Assembly (NCBI GenBank): GCA_021432635.1
Contig: MU270019.1
Coordinates: 1 to 64,000 of the forward strand
Length of the DNA: 64,000 nt
Direction: 5' to 3'
From: Thozetella sp. PMI_491
Taxonomy: Eukaryota > Ascomycota > Sordariomycetes > Chaetosphaeriales > Chaetosphaeriaceae
Shown here: positions 31,526 to 42,428 of the stretch, one piece after another
Numbering within the stretch: position 1 is the stretch's first letter
How the letters are laid out: the number at the start of each line of letters is the position of its first letter
Translations under genes and position numbers: made by a program
The notes under the pieces: generated by a model
What the model saw: only the letters and a program-made list of their open reading frames with translations
The model's database searches: none
What the model was told of the DNA's origin: nothing

Positions 31526-33276
31526 ATGGCTCAGCCTTCGCTCTTTCTAGCTACTCTCGCCGCCTTGGCAGGAACCTCATTGGCACAGTCTTGCCAGACT
31601 GCCTGGTAAGTAATATATGCGGCGATAGATTATTATCCTAACGTGGCGCGGCCGTGCAGGGGTCAATGCGGAGGTGAAGGGTGGACAGGAGCAACTTGTT
31701 GCGCCGCTGGCAATGCTTGCACGTCCCTGAATCCGTACTACGCACAATGCGTACCTGCCACTGTAAGAGAGAATTGGTCCAATTTTCAGACAATTACGCT
31801 CACTAAGGCAACTCCAAGACGACATTAGCTTCCTCGAGCAACACTAGTCCCGTAAAGTCAACGGCAACCAGTAGTTCTCCAGGTGCCAACAGTCGTCCTC
31901 CAAATTATACAAGCTCGACTTCCATCTCAGCGAAGCCTGCTCATACCCAAGCTCCATATCCAGCGGTCGATGGCAGCACTTGTGGCTCCTGGTCTCTCGA
32001 AGACAACGTCTGCTGTCCTTCGTACTGCACGAATGACGATCTTTCAAGTGATTGCAGCTCTGGTTGTCCGTGCGGGACGCCGCCATCGGCTGACTGTAAG
32101 TCTGGGACCATGTATCCAGAAGTTCACAGCGTAGGCGACAGCGAGCCATGGCATTATAGCGTGAGCGACTGGAAACCTTTCTTTTTGGTAGTCTATCCAT
32201 TAACTGTTCTTAGCGTTCGACTCATTTCGGCCTTACAAGCGGCGGTGCATGTGGGTTCGGAATGTATGGTCTTTGTACGGTCAACAGCTCCACGGCCAGC
32301 TGGACAGATCCAATGCTTGGAGACATCTGCACCGCTTTCTGTAAGGCATATCCACTGTTATGCGCGGATCCCGACGGGAAAACTTTCCGAGGCAACTTCG
32401 CGGCGCCAAATGGCGATTACTACTCACAGGTGCGTTCGTAGATGTTTGTAGACCCCTCAGTTTGAACTCAATCACTGATATGCCATATCTAGTTCTGGGC
32501 TTCACAACCAGGTGACTGGGATAATTACCTGTCCTGCGGCGAATGTATGGAAGTTATCAGGACATACCCCAATGGCTCGCTTTACCAGCCAGGCGACCCG
32601 GGCTACACTCCTCCCGTCGTCTTGACGATCGTCGACAGCTGCCCTTGTAACGCGAATCCGAAGTGGTGTTGTGAGTGACTTCCCCTTCCATAGTTCTCTT
32701 TTCGCTTCGAAATAGTACGTTGGCTTATCTGACAACTATTTAGGTGGTGCCGGGGATGATCATTGCGGTGAAATTGACTTTACATACGGGTGCCCGCTGC
32801 AAGAGGGTAGCATTCATCTGGACCTCTCTGACATTGCAATGGGCCGCCTTCAAGGAAATGGTAGTCTCGCTTCCGGCGTAATCCCGACGCGTTACCGCCG
32901 GGTGCCGTGTCCCACCTTAGGGAACGTGTATCTATGGCTTCATGATGGAGCGGGCCCATACTGGTTCACCGTCTCGGCGGTGAATACCTTCGGAATTGGC
33001 TCACTTACCAGCCTAGAGATTATCGGCGCAGGACAGACCACGTGGACAGCTATGGTGCCAAACCCCGACTATACCTCCAGTCGTCCCCAGGAGCGCTACG
33101 GTTCCTGGGTTGTTCCGCAGAACACCGGCCCTTACAGCTTACCGGTGGGCGTACGACTCACTAGCGCGACCGGAGAGCAGATTGTGAACATGCATGCGAT
33201 CTCTACGTTCACAGCGCCGTCGACCGCACCAGTTGGCTATTACTACATTGATCTTGGAGTTCAGTTTACGCATTGA
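31526..33276 (+). CDS. swo1: Swollenin (CBM1 + expansin-like)
   Basis: Six exons: 31526-31605, 31660-31762, 31819-32160, 32214-32429, 32493-32670 and 32744-33276, giving 483 residues, close to the 493 I recall for the Trichoderma protein. A signal peptide (about 1-20) is followed by a fungal cellulose-binding module CBM1 ([15 protein letters not shown]...NPYYAQC), a Ser/Thr/Pro linker (about 62-120), a Cys-rich CGSW...[10 protein letters not shown] segment, and the expansin-like region. That region has a double-psi barrel with the GH45-like core ([55 protein letters not shown]) and a C-terminal Ig-like domain ([21 protein letters not shown]). Swollenins loosen cellulose and hemicellulose without strong hydrolysis. 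The intron before the linker ends at CCAAG, the only acceptor keeping the linker frame. Secreted; a TATAATA lies about 95 bp upstream. Confidence 0.92.
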
Positions 33277-34474
33277 TGCTCAACCCTGGTCTGCTGTATG
33301 GAGATCACTGAAATTCGGTTACATACGCAGATTTCACGTCCCTTTGTGAATGCCGGGCATGGTTTTTGAAGTCATATCAGAAGGACTCCTCTCCACATAA
33401 GCCTAAGAACAGTTCGATCCAAAATTCTAGCATTGCATCTTCACCTATTCCACATTATGTCCATAGCTACAGCTTTCAATTCAGGTATATCCATATCACG
33501 ATGCGGACCGGAGAGAATCGTTCACATGTCAAAAGGAGCTACTCGTGACCAAAAGAAATTAGCGCATTATCCTCCCCTTGTCTCGGTCGGACCATCCACA
33601 AAAGTTCAGCCAGCTCTACAATAAGACAAGTATGCGTATTAGCCACCATACCGACAACTACCAAATCGACCTACGAGTGGCACATGACAACGTAAGCGGG
33701 CAGCCTTCCCTTCACCGAATTCACACACCGACCACAAGCGCTTGATAATCACAAAGCACCTGACCCAACCTTTATCCCTCACCCGTATCGGGCTGAACAC
33801 CTGGACTCGTTGGAGATGGCGCCTCTGTGAGTGACAAGCCAATCGCATTATCAGTACCACTTGCAATGATGTCGTGGGCACGTCAGTCTAAAGGACCGTA
33901 ATCTTCCCTCATAGATTTGTGTGGCAATCAAATCCCTTAAACCTTTTTAAATCTCCTGACCAAAGTCAAGGGCATGTAAGATATAAAGCGAGCAGTCCTA
34001 CATTAGATAAACATATGTGGAGGCGGAACTCTTGACCTCGGGTTCCAGCACCGTCACATTTTAGCTACACAGTTGCTCCGTTCACACATTAAGTCGACTA
34101 CATGAAAGCTCCAAAATGCCTGGTCTTTCTTTCGTTGAAGCACCCCGGGTAACAAGGAGCACCGGCTGAAGATCCAGCCATGTATCGCAGCGGGACGGCT
34201 CGGCTCAGCCAATGCCGCTTTCGGTCAGGAGTCCGACCAATCAAGTCCAACGACAGTCAGGATCGGAGTGCACTATTGATTCTGCCATGTTGTAAGAAGA
34301 AACGAGGCGACACTGTCTGAGGGTGTGGACACAAGGCAGATAAGACCTGAATAGTAGCGCCTTAGATGACGCTCCACAGGAGTCCTAACAGTAGCTTGGT
34401 ATTATATAACCTCCCAAAGTCCGCTACAAACAATCTGCAACAAATAAACCGCATGTCGACTTGAGCTAAGCTAG
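33277..34474. other. Intergenic
   Basis: No supported gene. The last ~70 bp hold a TATA box for the lipase. Confidence 0.4.
34403..34409 (+). promoter_or_regulatory. TATA box of the lipase gene
   Basis: TATATAA, 66 bp upstream of ATG 34475. Confidence 0.45.
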
Positions 34475-35854
34475 ATGCGAGTGACTACCACAATGCTCTT
34501 CTTCCGGAATGCTACCTTGATTGCATTTGCATGCTTTGGCATCAATATAAGCATCGCGAGTCTGTCAGGGACAAGCGTGGTAGATGCAATTTGCGGCCCC
34601 ATCAATTTCCTTGTTCTGCCCCTATCGACAGTATTGGTAACGCTTCAAACCCTCATCCCTATCTTCCTCCCCCCATCTACCCCACAGGACTTTCAGTCTC
34701 TTTTGGAGTGGGTCTGGGGCAATCATTCGGACCCGGAGCAGTACTACAATAACCTGTGTCGGTTGATCCTTTACGGTCTCCAGCCTGTGGGATGTCTTCT
34801 TAACGACACATACTCAACTCCCTCCATTAACTCGGTCAACAACACCAACCCGCCGCCCTCTACCACGGGCGCGAGTATCTATCCATGGCGAGACCTCGAA
34901 GACCCAGCCTACTCGGAGCCAGAGTCGGCGCTGCTGGGCGCCATCTATATACCCCGGAACTTCACCAACTGCTCCAAGACAGTCGTGATCCTCGTGCCGG
35001 GTACAGGCTTATATGGTGGTGAGCTTTACGAACATAACCTTGCGAAGCTTCTTAAGAATGTCTCGTACGGGGATCCAGTCTGGCTGAACATCCCAACGGC
35101 GCTACTCGGGGATGCGCAAATAAGTGCCGAATATGTCGCGTACGCCATCAACTATTTTTCTACGCGTTGTCCTGCTACAAAAGTCGCCATCGTTGGCGCA
35201 TCCCAGGGCGCCTTGCTCATCCAGTGGGTCTTGACATTTTGGAAAAGTACTCGAGCAGCCGTGTCGGACTTCATCGCCATCAGCGCCGACTTTCACGGTT
35301 CCATCATTGGCGGCCAGGGTTGCATAATTAATGGGACTGGTGGACTGGGCAAGTGCAATCCTGCAACCTGGCAACAAATATACACTAGCAACTTTGTGAA
35401 TTCGCTCCGCGATACTCGCCCTGATGGTAGCGGCCAATATCCTTGGGTTAATACGTCATCTATCTATACGGTCTTCTTCGACGAGGTTGTTCAGCCTCAA
35501 GAAATCAACAACGCGACAGCAAGTTTAAATGATACTAGTGGCGCCCCTGTTTCTAACATTCCGGTCCAAACCGTGTGTCCTGGTCAACTTCCGTCCTTTT
35601 TTTGGACACACGGGGGTATGCTAACCAATCCAGTAACACCAGCGGTGTTAGAGGATGCTCTTACCTACGGAGGACCGGCAAATACATCAAGAATAAACCA
35701 TACCGAAATTTGTCCCTATTACATCCCGCAGGGCCTAACTCTGGGAGACATCTTGATAACCACTCGAGTTCTCATTTGTGCGGGTCTTCGGTCGCTCAGT
35801 TACCAGCCAAAGCTAGCTGAAGAGCCAAGTTTGAAGGATTATGCTACACCCTAG
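34475..35854 (+). CDS. Secreted lipase, CALB-like alpha/beta hydrolase
   Basis: Intronless, 459 residues. A hydrophobic N-terminal stretch (about 7-30) can act as a signal peptide. The catalytic domain resembles Candida antarctica lipase B: VVILVPGTGLYGG (oxyanion strand), the nucleophile elbow VGASQGALLIQW with S243, the acid D336 in YTVFFDEVVQPQE and H379 in FFWTHGGML. About 130 extra N-terminal residues, with paired cysteines and Asn-rich sequons, precede the hydrolase fold; such extensions are seen in filamentous fungal relatives. Expected to hydrolyse ester bonds of lipids outside the cell. It lies 1.2 kb downstream of swollenin, on the same strand. A short C-terminal tail follows the fold. 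No lesion seen. Confidence 0.85.
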   Translation: MRVTTTMLFFRNATLIAFACFGINISIASLSGTSVVDAICGPINFLVLPLSTVLVTLQTLIPIFLPPSTPQDFQSLLEWVWGNHSDPEQYYNNLCRLILYGLQPVGCLLNDTYSTPSINSVNNTNPPPSTTGASIYPWRDLEDPAYSEPESALLGAIYIPRNFTNCSKTVVILVPGTGLYGGELYEHNLAKLLKNVSYGDPVWLNIPTALLGDAQISAEYVAYAINYFSTRCPATKVAIVGASQGALLIQWVLTFWKSTRAAVSDFIAISADFHGSIIGGQGCIINGTGGLGKCNPATWQQIYTSNFVNSLRDTRPDGSGQYPWVNTSSIYTVFFDEVVQPQEINNATASLNDTSGAPVSNIPVQTVCPGQLPSFFWTHGGMLTNPVTPAVLEDALTYGGPANTSRINHTEICPYYIPQGLTLGDILITTRVLICAGLRSLSYQPKLAEEPSLKDYATP

Positions 35855-35906
35855 ACACAAACTAGGTCTTGATAGCGGTCATATTTTCCATTTTAATCTA
35901 CTTCGC

Positions 35907-36413
35907 TCAGACAATACCTTGCACAGGTGCCGTGCTGTCCAAGTCTGAAACGTCCTCATTGTCTTCACTCATCAGGTCGATAACCAACACTGAGCCTTTG
36001 CTCATTTCATCAAGCTGAAAGCCGGCCTGCAAAGCGTCGGGAGCATCGAGAATACATGCGGCAACGTCCAAGCCGATGTCGGCGTCTTTGAGGGCTAAAC
36101 AGACGAGGCGGAAATGTTCGTGATGCGCGTCTTGGAGTTCCTCGCCATCGCCGTTGGAGTCAAATATCAAAATGGCATTGCGATGGTTTAAGCAGAAGGC
36201 CTCGCAAGTTTCAGGCTGCGATATGCTCTCCAAAGCCACCGAAATCTTTGATGGCTCGGTATGAGTGCTGGCGGTGAGGCGGGTGAAAATGCGTCCGTTT
36301 AGCAAGGCACTCGCTCCACTTGGGTCTGAGGGAGAGAAAATGTAGACATTCTCTGGAAGAGTTGGGGCAGTCGTAGATGGTGTGCCTTCATTCGTACTAT
36401 CTGGAGCCGACAT
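35907..36413 (-). CDS. Acidic hypothetical protein
   Basis: 168 residues from ATG 36413 (MSAPDSTNEG). No signal peptide or membrane span. It is rich in Ser, Asp and Glu, with a central alpha/beta-like stretch (NAILIFDSNGDGEEL, LVCLALKDADIGLDVAACIL) and an acidic tail (DLMSEDNEDVSDLD). No family recognised. Codon composition and even residue use support a real gene more than chance. It converges with the lipase with only ~50 bp between stops. Non-ATG starts upstream were not used. Confidence 0.5.
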   Translation of the reverse strand: MSAPDSTNEGTPSTTAPTLPENVYIFSPSDPSGASALLNGRIFTRLTASTHTEPSKISVALESISQPETCEAFCLNHRNAILIFDSNGDGEELQDAHHEHFRLVCLALKDADIGLDVAACILDAPDALQAGFQLDEMSKGSVLVIDLMSEDNEDVSDLDSTAPVQGIV

Positions 36414-37501
36414 TATGTTGGAGGCGGACAATGTTTTAGAGAATCTGTGCACTGCTTGGTTGGAAGCCAAATTCAGGTCACAAACTGAATTTAAGCCTCG
36501 GATGTGGGGCCAGATGAAATTCTTACACGTGCGTGCTCACCCGCACAACACGATGTCCCTTACTGCGAAGTACCTAATAGAGACTAGCATACCTCTGTGG
36601 CCGCAAATGGAACGAAGAGATATTGACGAACTGTGATAATCCAACAGCCGCAATAGTACATGAAGAGTCACCCCTCCACATGTTCTTATCGGCTGGCACT
36701 TCTTCTAACCTTAGCTATCTAGGATGCAAAAATAGTTTGATAGCAAAGTCACGTGCTGCCAATTAGCTTGGCTTCCCTTACGGTATCCAAAAGAGGCAGT
36801 GGAGCGACCAACTCACCAGACTACTGCGTGTTCCCCAGCATCAGTGCAGTGAATGCACCCTCCCTACCCCCTTTGTATACTCTTCCACATGTGTTGTTAC
36901 CTCTATCTGACTGCGATATGCCCAGTGCAGCAACCTATCAAGATGATATCCTCAACGCTCTTAGTAATACTTGTAACAACTATAGTTGGGGCTTCTGGAC
37001 GAGACGTACAGCAAATCTTTAAGTATGCAGGCGACCGCGGTACAGCGAGGAATTGGATTATGCTCGAGCAAGACGTCTAGTCTAGCTCTGGCCATCGCTG
37101 CCATTCACCCTGGGTAGCTACGCGAGACTTTCTTCCTTTCACCCGGGGCGGGCTCGATTTTAAGCGGATTTTAGGGGCAGGTGTGAAAGATCTCTGATTA
37201 AGTACTGCTGGTTCTGTCTTTACTTGTAGCTGTGAGATATAGCGCCGCCTCTACATACGCTGTCTATTTTGCAGAACTCCCCGGGTCGTTTACATATACT
37301 CACGTCTCTGCCAATTAACCTAATAGACTTTCTATTTCTGGTATCTCAAATACTGAGCGGGTTAGGCCTCCTATAAAAACTAAGAATGATTAATGCCTTC
37401 GTTATGGCGCTTCCGATCGTTGCGACTGCAAACACAGCTACCTAGGAATGGATAATATTTCTTTGACAAAGCTCGTTCGTACCGACGCCGATACAATCCT
37501 G
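36414..37501. other. Intergenic, possible tiny secreted ORF
   Basis: A plus-strand frame at 36943-37080 encodes 45 residues starting with a signal-peptide-like MISSTLLVILVTTIVGASG. It lacks other support, so it is noted only as a possibility. Nothing else recognised. Confidence 0.25.
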
Positions 37502-38182
37502 CTAGTAGCCTCCTACCACGAGAAGGATGATGAGGGTAGTCAGACCAACTGCCGCGGCAGCGGGCTTGAATTTTGCAAGACTCGAGCTAGATGTTTGCGA
37601 AATCGCCGGCGTAGTTGCCGTGGTTGTCCCAGGAAGAGATGTTGATTGAGATGCTGGAGTTGTTGACGGTGCTTTTGCCAAGCACTGATGAGGTATCGTA
37701 GATGAAGTCTCCGAAGGAGAGCCAGGGAAGGTGAATGATGCGGCAATCACCGAAGGAGTCGGAACTTGAAATTTGCCACACACGAATACGAGGGCTCGAA
37801 ATCCTCCCCCAATGAGATGCTGACAAGAGCCATCGCCATAGTCGCCATAGTTTGCGTTGGGTATATAATTGGCGATAGCGTTTCCACCGCAGCACGGGTC
37901 CTCAAAGAGGACCAAGTCAGGCCGGTGGCCATCTTGGCAGAAGGGTTTCTGGCTGACGATGAAAGTTGTGGACAGGTCACCACTGGTGGAGGCCGGGATG
38001 CAGGCGTCAAGTGGGACGGAGCCAGATGTAGATATGACCTGGTCCGTGCATGAGTTGTCAGAAAAGATAGTGATGCTACCAGGGCTCGTGTCGTTAGTCG
38101 AAGTTGAAGAAACAACTTCTATGAAGCCAACGAGGGCTAAGAAGAAGGTTTCCGTGGACCAGATAGTCGCCAGTGGCCTCAT
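37502..38182 (-). CDS. Secreted Cys-containing protein, probable GPI anchor
   Basis: Intronless, 226 residues from ATG 38182. An N-terminal signal peptide (about 1-25) leads to an ectodomain with eight or nine cysteines, including FEDPCCGGN and DGSCQHLIGGGF. A Ser/Thr/Pro-rich stalk follows (about 150-205). The C-terminus is a short hydrophobic segment (AAAVGLTTLIILLVVGGY) right at the end, the layout of a GPI-attachment signal. It is likely displayed on the plasma membrane or wall. No named family recognised. A 22-bp inverted repeat lies ~160 bp upstream. Confidence 0.62.
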   Translation of the reverse strand: MRPLATIWSTETFFLALVGFIEVVSSTSTNDTSPGSITIFSDNSCTDQVISTSGSVPLDACIPASTSGDLSTTFIVSQKPFCQDGHRPDLVLFEDPCCGGNAIANYIPNANYGDYGDGSCQHLIGGGFRALVFVCGKFQVPTPSVIAASFTFPGSPSETSSTIPHQCLAKAPSTTPASQSTSLPGTTTATTPAISQTSSSSLAKFKPAAAAVGLTTLIILLVVGGY

Positions 38183-38705
38183 GGTCGGTCCCCTGGTAGG
38201 GCAGCAAGGCCCTGAGGTAGCTTTTCAACGAGATCGCTGAGTAAATTCCGCAACAAAAAGACTTGGCGTAAGGATAGAGATCGCCGTGATGGTGCAGTGG
38301 CAGGCACAGTGTTTTAACTACCTAAGCAAGGTAGGTGAGGTAGGCAGTCGGCCGGCTGCCTAGTGAATGAAAAAGTCACTCGGCTGCACCTCGGAGGGGC
38401 GGCCAGGGAGTCTTATAGGTGGAGATTGATACGAGCCTCACCTCGCGCCACTGAGGTCATGTGCCTACCAAATCGCCCTTCCACATATGGATAAATTGCC
38501 TGACGTAGCGACCAAAGCCTGGGTTTCTCTAAATTACGCGGGAGTTAACGAATCGCTTGCATTTAAAGCCGATTTCCAGTGGGCGAACAAGGCTACGATT
38601 GGCATATCTAGCTTGCTGCACACATGGCTACTATAATACGTATAGGTTTACACTTTTACACGAGCTTCCGCTCAGAGAGGATGGTTCCTGTAGCCACCGA
38701 CATTC
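38183..38705. promoter_or_regulatory. Intergenic/promoter region of the GPI protein
   Basis: 523 bp between two minus-strand genes. It includes the inverted repeat at 38341-38362. No gene seen. Confidence 0.35.
38341..38362. promoter_or_regulatory. Inverted repeat with CGGCCG centre
   Basis: Seven-base arms TAGGCAG and CTGCCTA are perfect inverted copies around an 8-base GC-rich centre that contains CGGCCG. It sits about 160 bp upstream of the start at 38182. Paired CGG triplets are typical contacts of zinc-cluster regulators; use as an operator is inferred. Confidence 0.4.
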
Positions 38706-40502
38706 TCATGATTTCTTCTCGTCATGACCTGCGGATCTTGGTTTGGCAAAGGTCAACGTCAGCTCGCGAAGAGGCTGGCCCTCTTTCCAGCCCTTTGTCA
38801 GGAGAAAGAAGTCCACCTCTAACATTCTTGCATGCATGTATGCATCGCTTCCCCCGCAGAGCCGCAGCCACTCGATGGCAGCCCATATCACCTCTTGGCA
38901 GCGAGTGAGTTCGTTGTTGTCCTGGAGCATGAAGAGGCCCTGTAGAAGCGATGCAAACGCATGGGCTCTTTGGAGGTGGAAACTGCTCTCTGTGGGAGAC
39001 GCTTGGGCGGCGATACGGCCGCTTGTTCTGTCCAGTAGGTCGGCAAGTGCTTTTCGGGCCCGCTCATCATCGGAGAGACAGTAGAAGAGGAAGAATGTGA
39101 GGTTGTTCAGAAGACAAATGGTGACATCGGCGTCGCGTCCTGATGCCGCCTCCGCTTCCACTAGGGCGATTTCCTGCCGCGCTACCAGGTTCTTGGAGTG
39201 GTCAACGGGGAAGTTGAAGTACCAGAAGTAATCGGTCCACGTGACTAGGACGACGGGGTGGTTCTCGCCAAGTTTCTCTTCTAGGCTTATGGCGGCGGCG
39301 CGGTACGCGGTGCGAAAGGTGTCCTTCATCGCCCGGGGGTTGCTGCGGCTCATCCGCGCGACGGACCGCATTAGGCTCACAATCGGGTGGGATGATGACG
39401 ACGACGAAGACGATGACGACTTTTGGAAGCAGACAGCAGCGTTCCGGCCGTGGAAGCAAAGAAGTTCTTGCAGTAGATGGAAGTCGTCGTCGTTGTTCCA
39501 GGAACAAGCGTTGAAGATGCCGTGGCACAGGAGCCAGAAGCCTGTGAGGTATTTCGGGTGTAGGTAGAGTGCACTCCCCGTCATGCTGTCGAAGAGCTTG
39601 TTCAAACTTTGGAATGCATCTTGAATCCGACCGCTTTTCAGCTGGTGGATGGTGTTCACGTATGCCGTCTCGGCGTCACAGAAGCGAACAATGGATTGTT
39701 GATGCCCGGCAGACTTGGGATCGGACATGTTGAGGACTATGCAGTTCCAGCGCTGGCTGCCCGACTCGTCTATGGTGTAGTTCCTCGAGATCGAGATGGG
39801 CACCTCCTGGTCGCTGAGGAGATCTGGTGCCATCACGTGCTGTATTCGAAGCTGGAGCGGCGCTGTCCTCTTGACTATCCTTTGGTTGGAAAGGACTGCG
39901 GCACGTCGCTGATCTTGGCGCGGATCTTGACGCTGATCTTGCGATTGATGCTTCCGCCAACCCCAGCGCCTAAAGCGTGTCTTGTACATCCTGATACTAA
40001 GAGGCGGTCAGAGAACGGCGACGTGGTCGGTACAAAGACCCCCTCGCCCTCGCGTTGGGGCGCGAGAGATCCCAAAGGAAGGGCTGGGGAAGGGAAGCCG
40101 GGGCTTTTGCATGGCGAGCAAAGAGGGCTCGCCGCCGAGGCGGGAGCTTACGTGGCGCGGAAATTGTAGTCTTCCGCCAGCATCCGCATCACAAGCTTGA
40201 GCGGTCGGTCTTCCTCCAAGTACAGCTTTTGGATGACGGGCTTAATCGCATCCCATTCCTCGTTAGAGTGCTGGGCGGCGTGCTCTAATTGCCGTGCCAC
40301 CACCTGCACTGGGATGTTGAGACCGCCGGGGTTGGCTTCTACAGCGCGTGCGTTAGACGAGTGGCGCTCTAGAATCGAGCTAACTTAATCCTTGCCTACC
40401 TATGTAGGAGGGCTCCGTCGGGGCAGACTGCTTGGGTCTCAGGTGGACCAGCGCCCGCTTGCCAGGCGGCGGCTCCGTCGTGAGGCTGCCTGGATTGTCC
40501 AT
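38706..40502 (-). CDS. Clr5-domain regulator-like protein
   Basis: Exons 40502-40400, 40338-40152 and 39996-38706 give 526 residues in phase. A Clr5 domain spans residues ~62-112 (EWDAIKPVIQKLYLEEDRPL, then MYKTRFRRWGWRK), split by a 155-nt intron inside its C-terminal third. Clr5 domains occur at the N-terminus of many fungal proteins and are thought to bind DNA; CLR5-type proteins are nuclear regulators. The rest (about 200-520) is helical, resembling TPR-like arrays (DAFQSLNKLFDSM, SFHLQRAHAFASLLQG), without a clear named domain. A run of about ten serines near residue 290 is encoded by a repetitive tract. The first intron uses a CTAAC branch site; the nearer AG sites leave it too short. 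Regulatory target unknown. Confidence 0.75.
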
Positions 40503-42428
40503 GGTGACGTTGCCACCCGGCGCCAGAGCCGCCAACGAAGAATCGAAGAAATTGAGGAATCGAATTCGTTGCCGAGAGGGACTGGACTGGAAATTTGCTC
40601 GCCTGCCGTGTTGCGGGAGCGGTAGGGCTGTAATATAGGTCTGACGCGGGGGCTGCGAGCAAGAGCCGAGTCAGCTGGTGGGTCGCACTGCAGCCATAAA
40701 GGATTTTCTTTGGCTGAGAAAACCATCCGAACCCTGTCACACCCCAGACTGTGGCGATGTCCCGCCGCTAGGTGGGCTTGGCGACCCTCGGGCTCCGGCT
40801 ACTGTGCTGTACTGTACTGTACACACAGGTCTCTCAAGCCGCGCCCTAGGTTTTGGCCCGTTGCCCTGGGCCGACCTACAGGGCTGTCAACCACGGGTCG
40901 CTCGCCCGGCTTGTCATTCCGCAGTAGAAAAAAACCTCTTTCCTTCAGCCCTCGACTCTTTCGCAGTAACAGTAGCCGACAACTTCGTATCGACGAAACA
41001 GGGGTCAAAGTACATAGAGGGGCACGGTTTTAATTGAGGACATGAAAGAGACCAGTATCAACATCTCTAGCGACGAATGAGTAAGCCGTATCGCAGCTGT
41101 TCCGGTATTTTCTGTAGATATGATGAAGTATCCACATCAGCGGCCGTGCCACCCTCGACCTTCACGATCACAATCTTTTCCAGCTTTGGATACAAGATAA
41201 GGCTTGTACCCGTAAAGCATTCTTGCTTGTGTACTCGTCATCCACATACATGTCTGTATTTAATCACCGCCGCATAGTATAGCAAAGCGTCGCGCCAACT
41301 TCCACCGTAAAGCGATTAGAGAATGCGGCCCTTTTGTAGGGAGTACACAACCCGGCTGCAAAACATGCCCCAGTATAAAAATTGTAACATCTCGGCGAGG
41401 CTGTTGTATACACAGCTGACCGGTATGACATTCTGTCTCCATGTGCCACTCCGATCGCGACATCATGATTGAGGCTTGATCTCGACCCTATAGCATAGCG
41501 GTATATATCGAACTATTACCTGCAATGCGCCATTCTATCGCCCCCATGGCCGAGAGAAGGTCTGCTGGGCGGAGCAGAAAGGGAAGCGGGCGGGGCTATC
41601 AGCACCAAGCGTTTTAATTACCCCCTTAGCACGCCCTTTAGGGTATAGCCCTGTGTCTCCCTGGCCTGTACCTACAGCGAGAGCGAGGATCCCTGTCGCT
41701 CTCGTCGCAATTGACCCTCTGTGGTGACCCAAAGTGAAGCGCCGCCGAGGAGAAATTGTGCCTGGCTAGTAGTAGCCGAGCAGTCCATGTATCGTTTTCT
41801 CAAGTCCTGTCGCAATGCAATATGCGTCAGCCTTGACTTGTGATTTACCTATCTCAATTGGTTTGAAGTGTATTTTCTCTGCCTCGACCCGCAACATGTT
41901 AAAAGGCCGACCTCTTCGTATCGGGTGTGCTAGGCCAGATCAAGAGCCCTCGTGGGACTTTTGTTCCCCAAAATCCTCCCTAGCACTTCGCGCTTTAACG
42001 GCCGCGTACGGTACCTTAATTAATGGGGTTTTCGTCAGCACGTAGGTACGCGGGGCAGACGCGGGGAACCGGCTCACCCATCTAAAGTGCCTTACCTAAA
42101 TAGGAAACCAGCACGGCTTACCCAACGCTGACGTTGGGGTGGCTTCGTCATCGCGGCAAAGGGACATCGCTTCGTAACCGCGTTGGAGAAGGGTTGACGT
42201 GTACCTCACCTGGCGGGATCGATGACCTCCAAGACAAGATTCTCGCCCTAACTATTTAATTGCAATATCCCAAAGGTCTTGGGTTATTGCACGCGCCGTG
42301 CGGATGGCAGATGGCACTAGGGCGTCAAGAGAAAGAAAAATAAAATCTTGCTGTTATAGGTATTCCCAGAACGACAGGTTTAGACTGGCGAGAAAGCAAG
42401 CCCATCATCACAGAGACGAGATAACAAC
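40503..42428. other. Long intergenic region between divergent genes
   Basis: 1.9 kb upstream of both the Clr5 gene and the serine hydrolase. A short CTGTA repeat lies near 40800-40825. Open frames here have no domain or start support. Confidence 0.4.
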
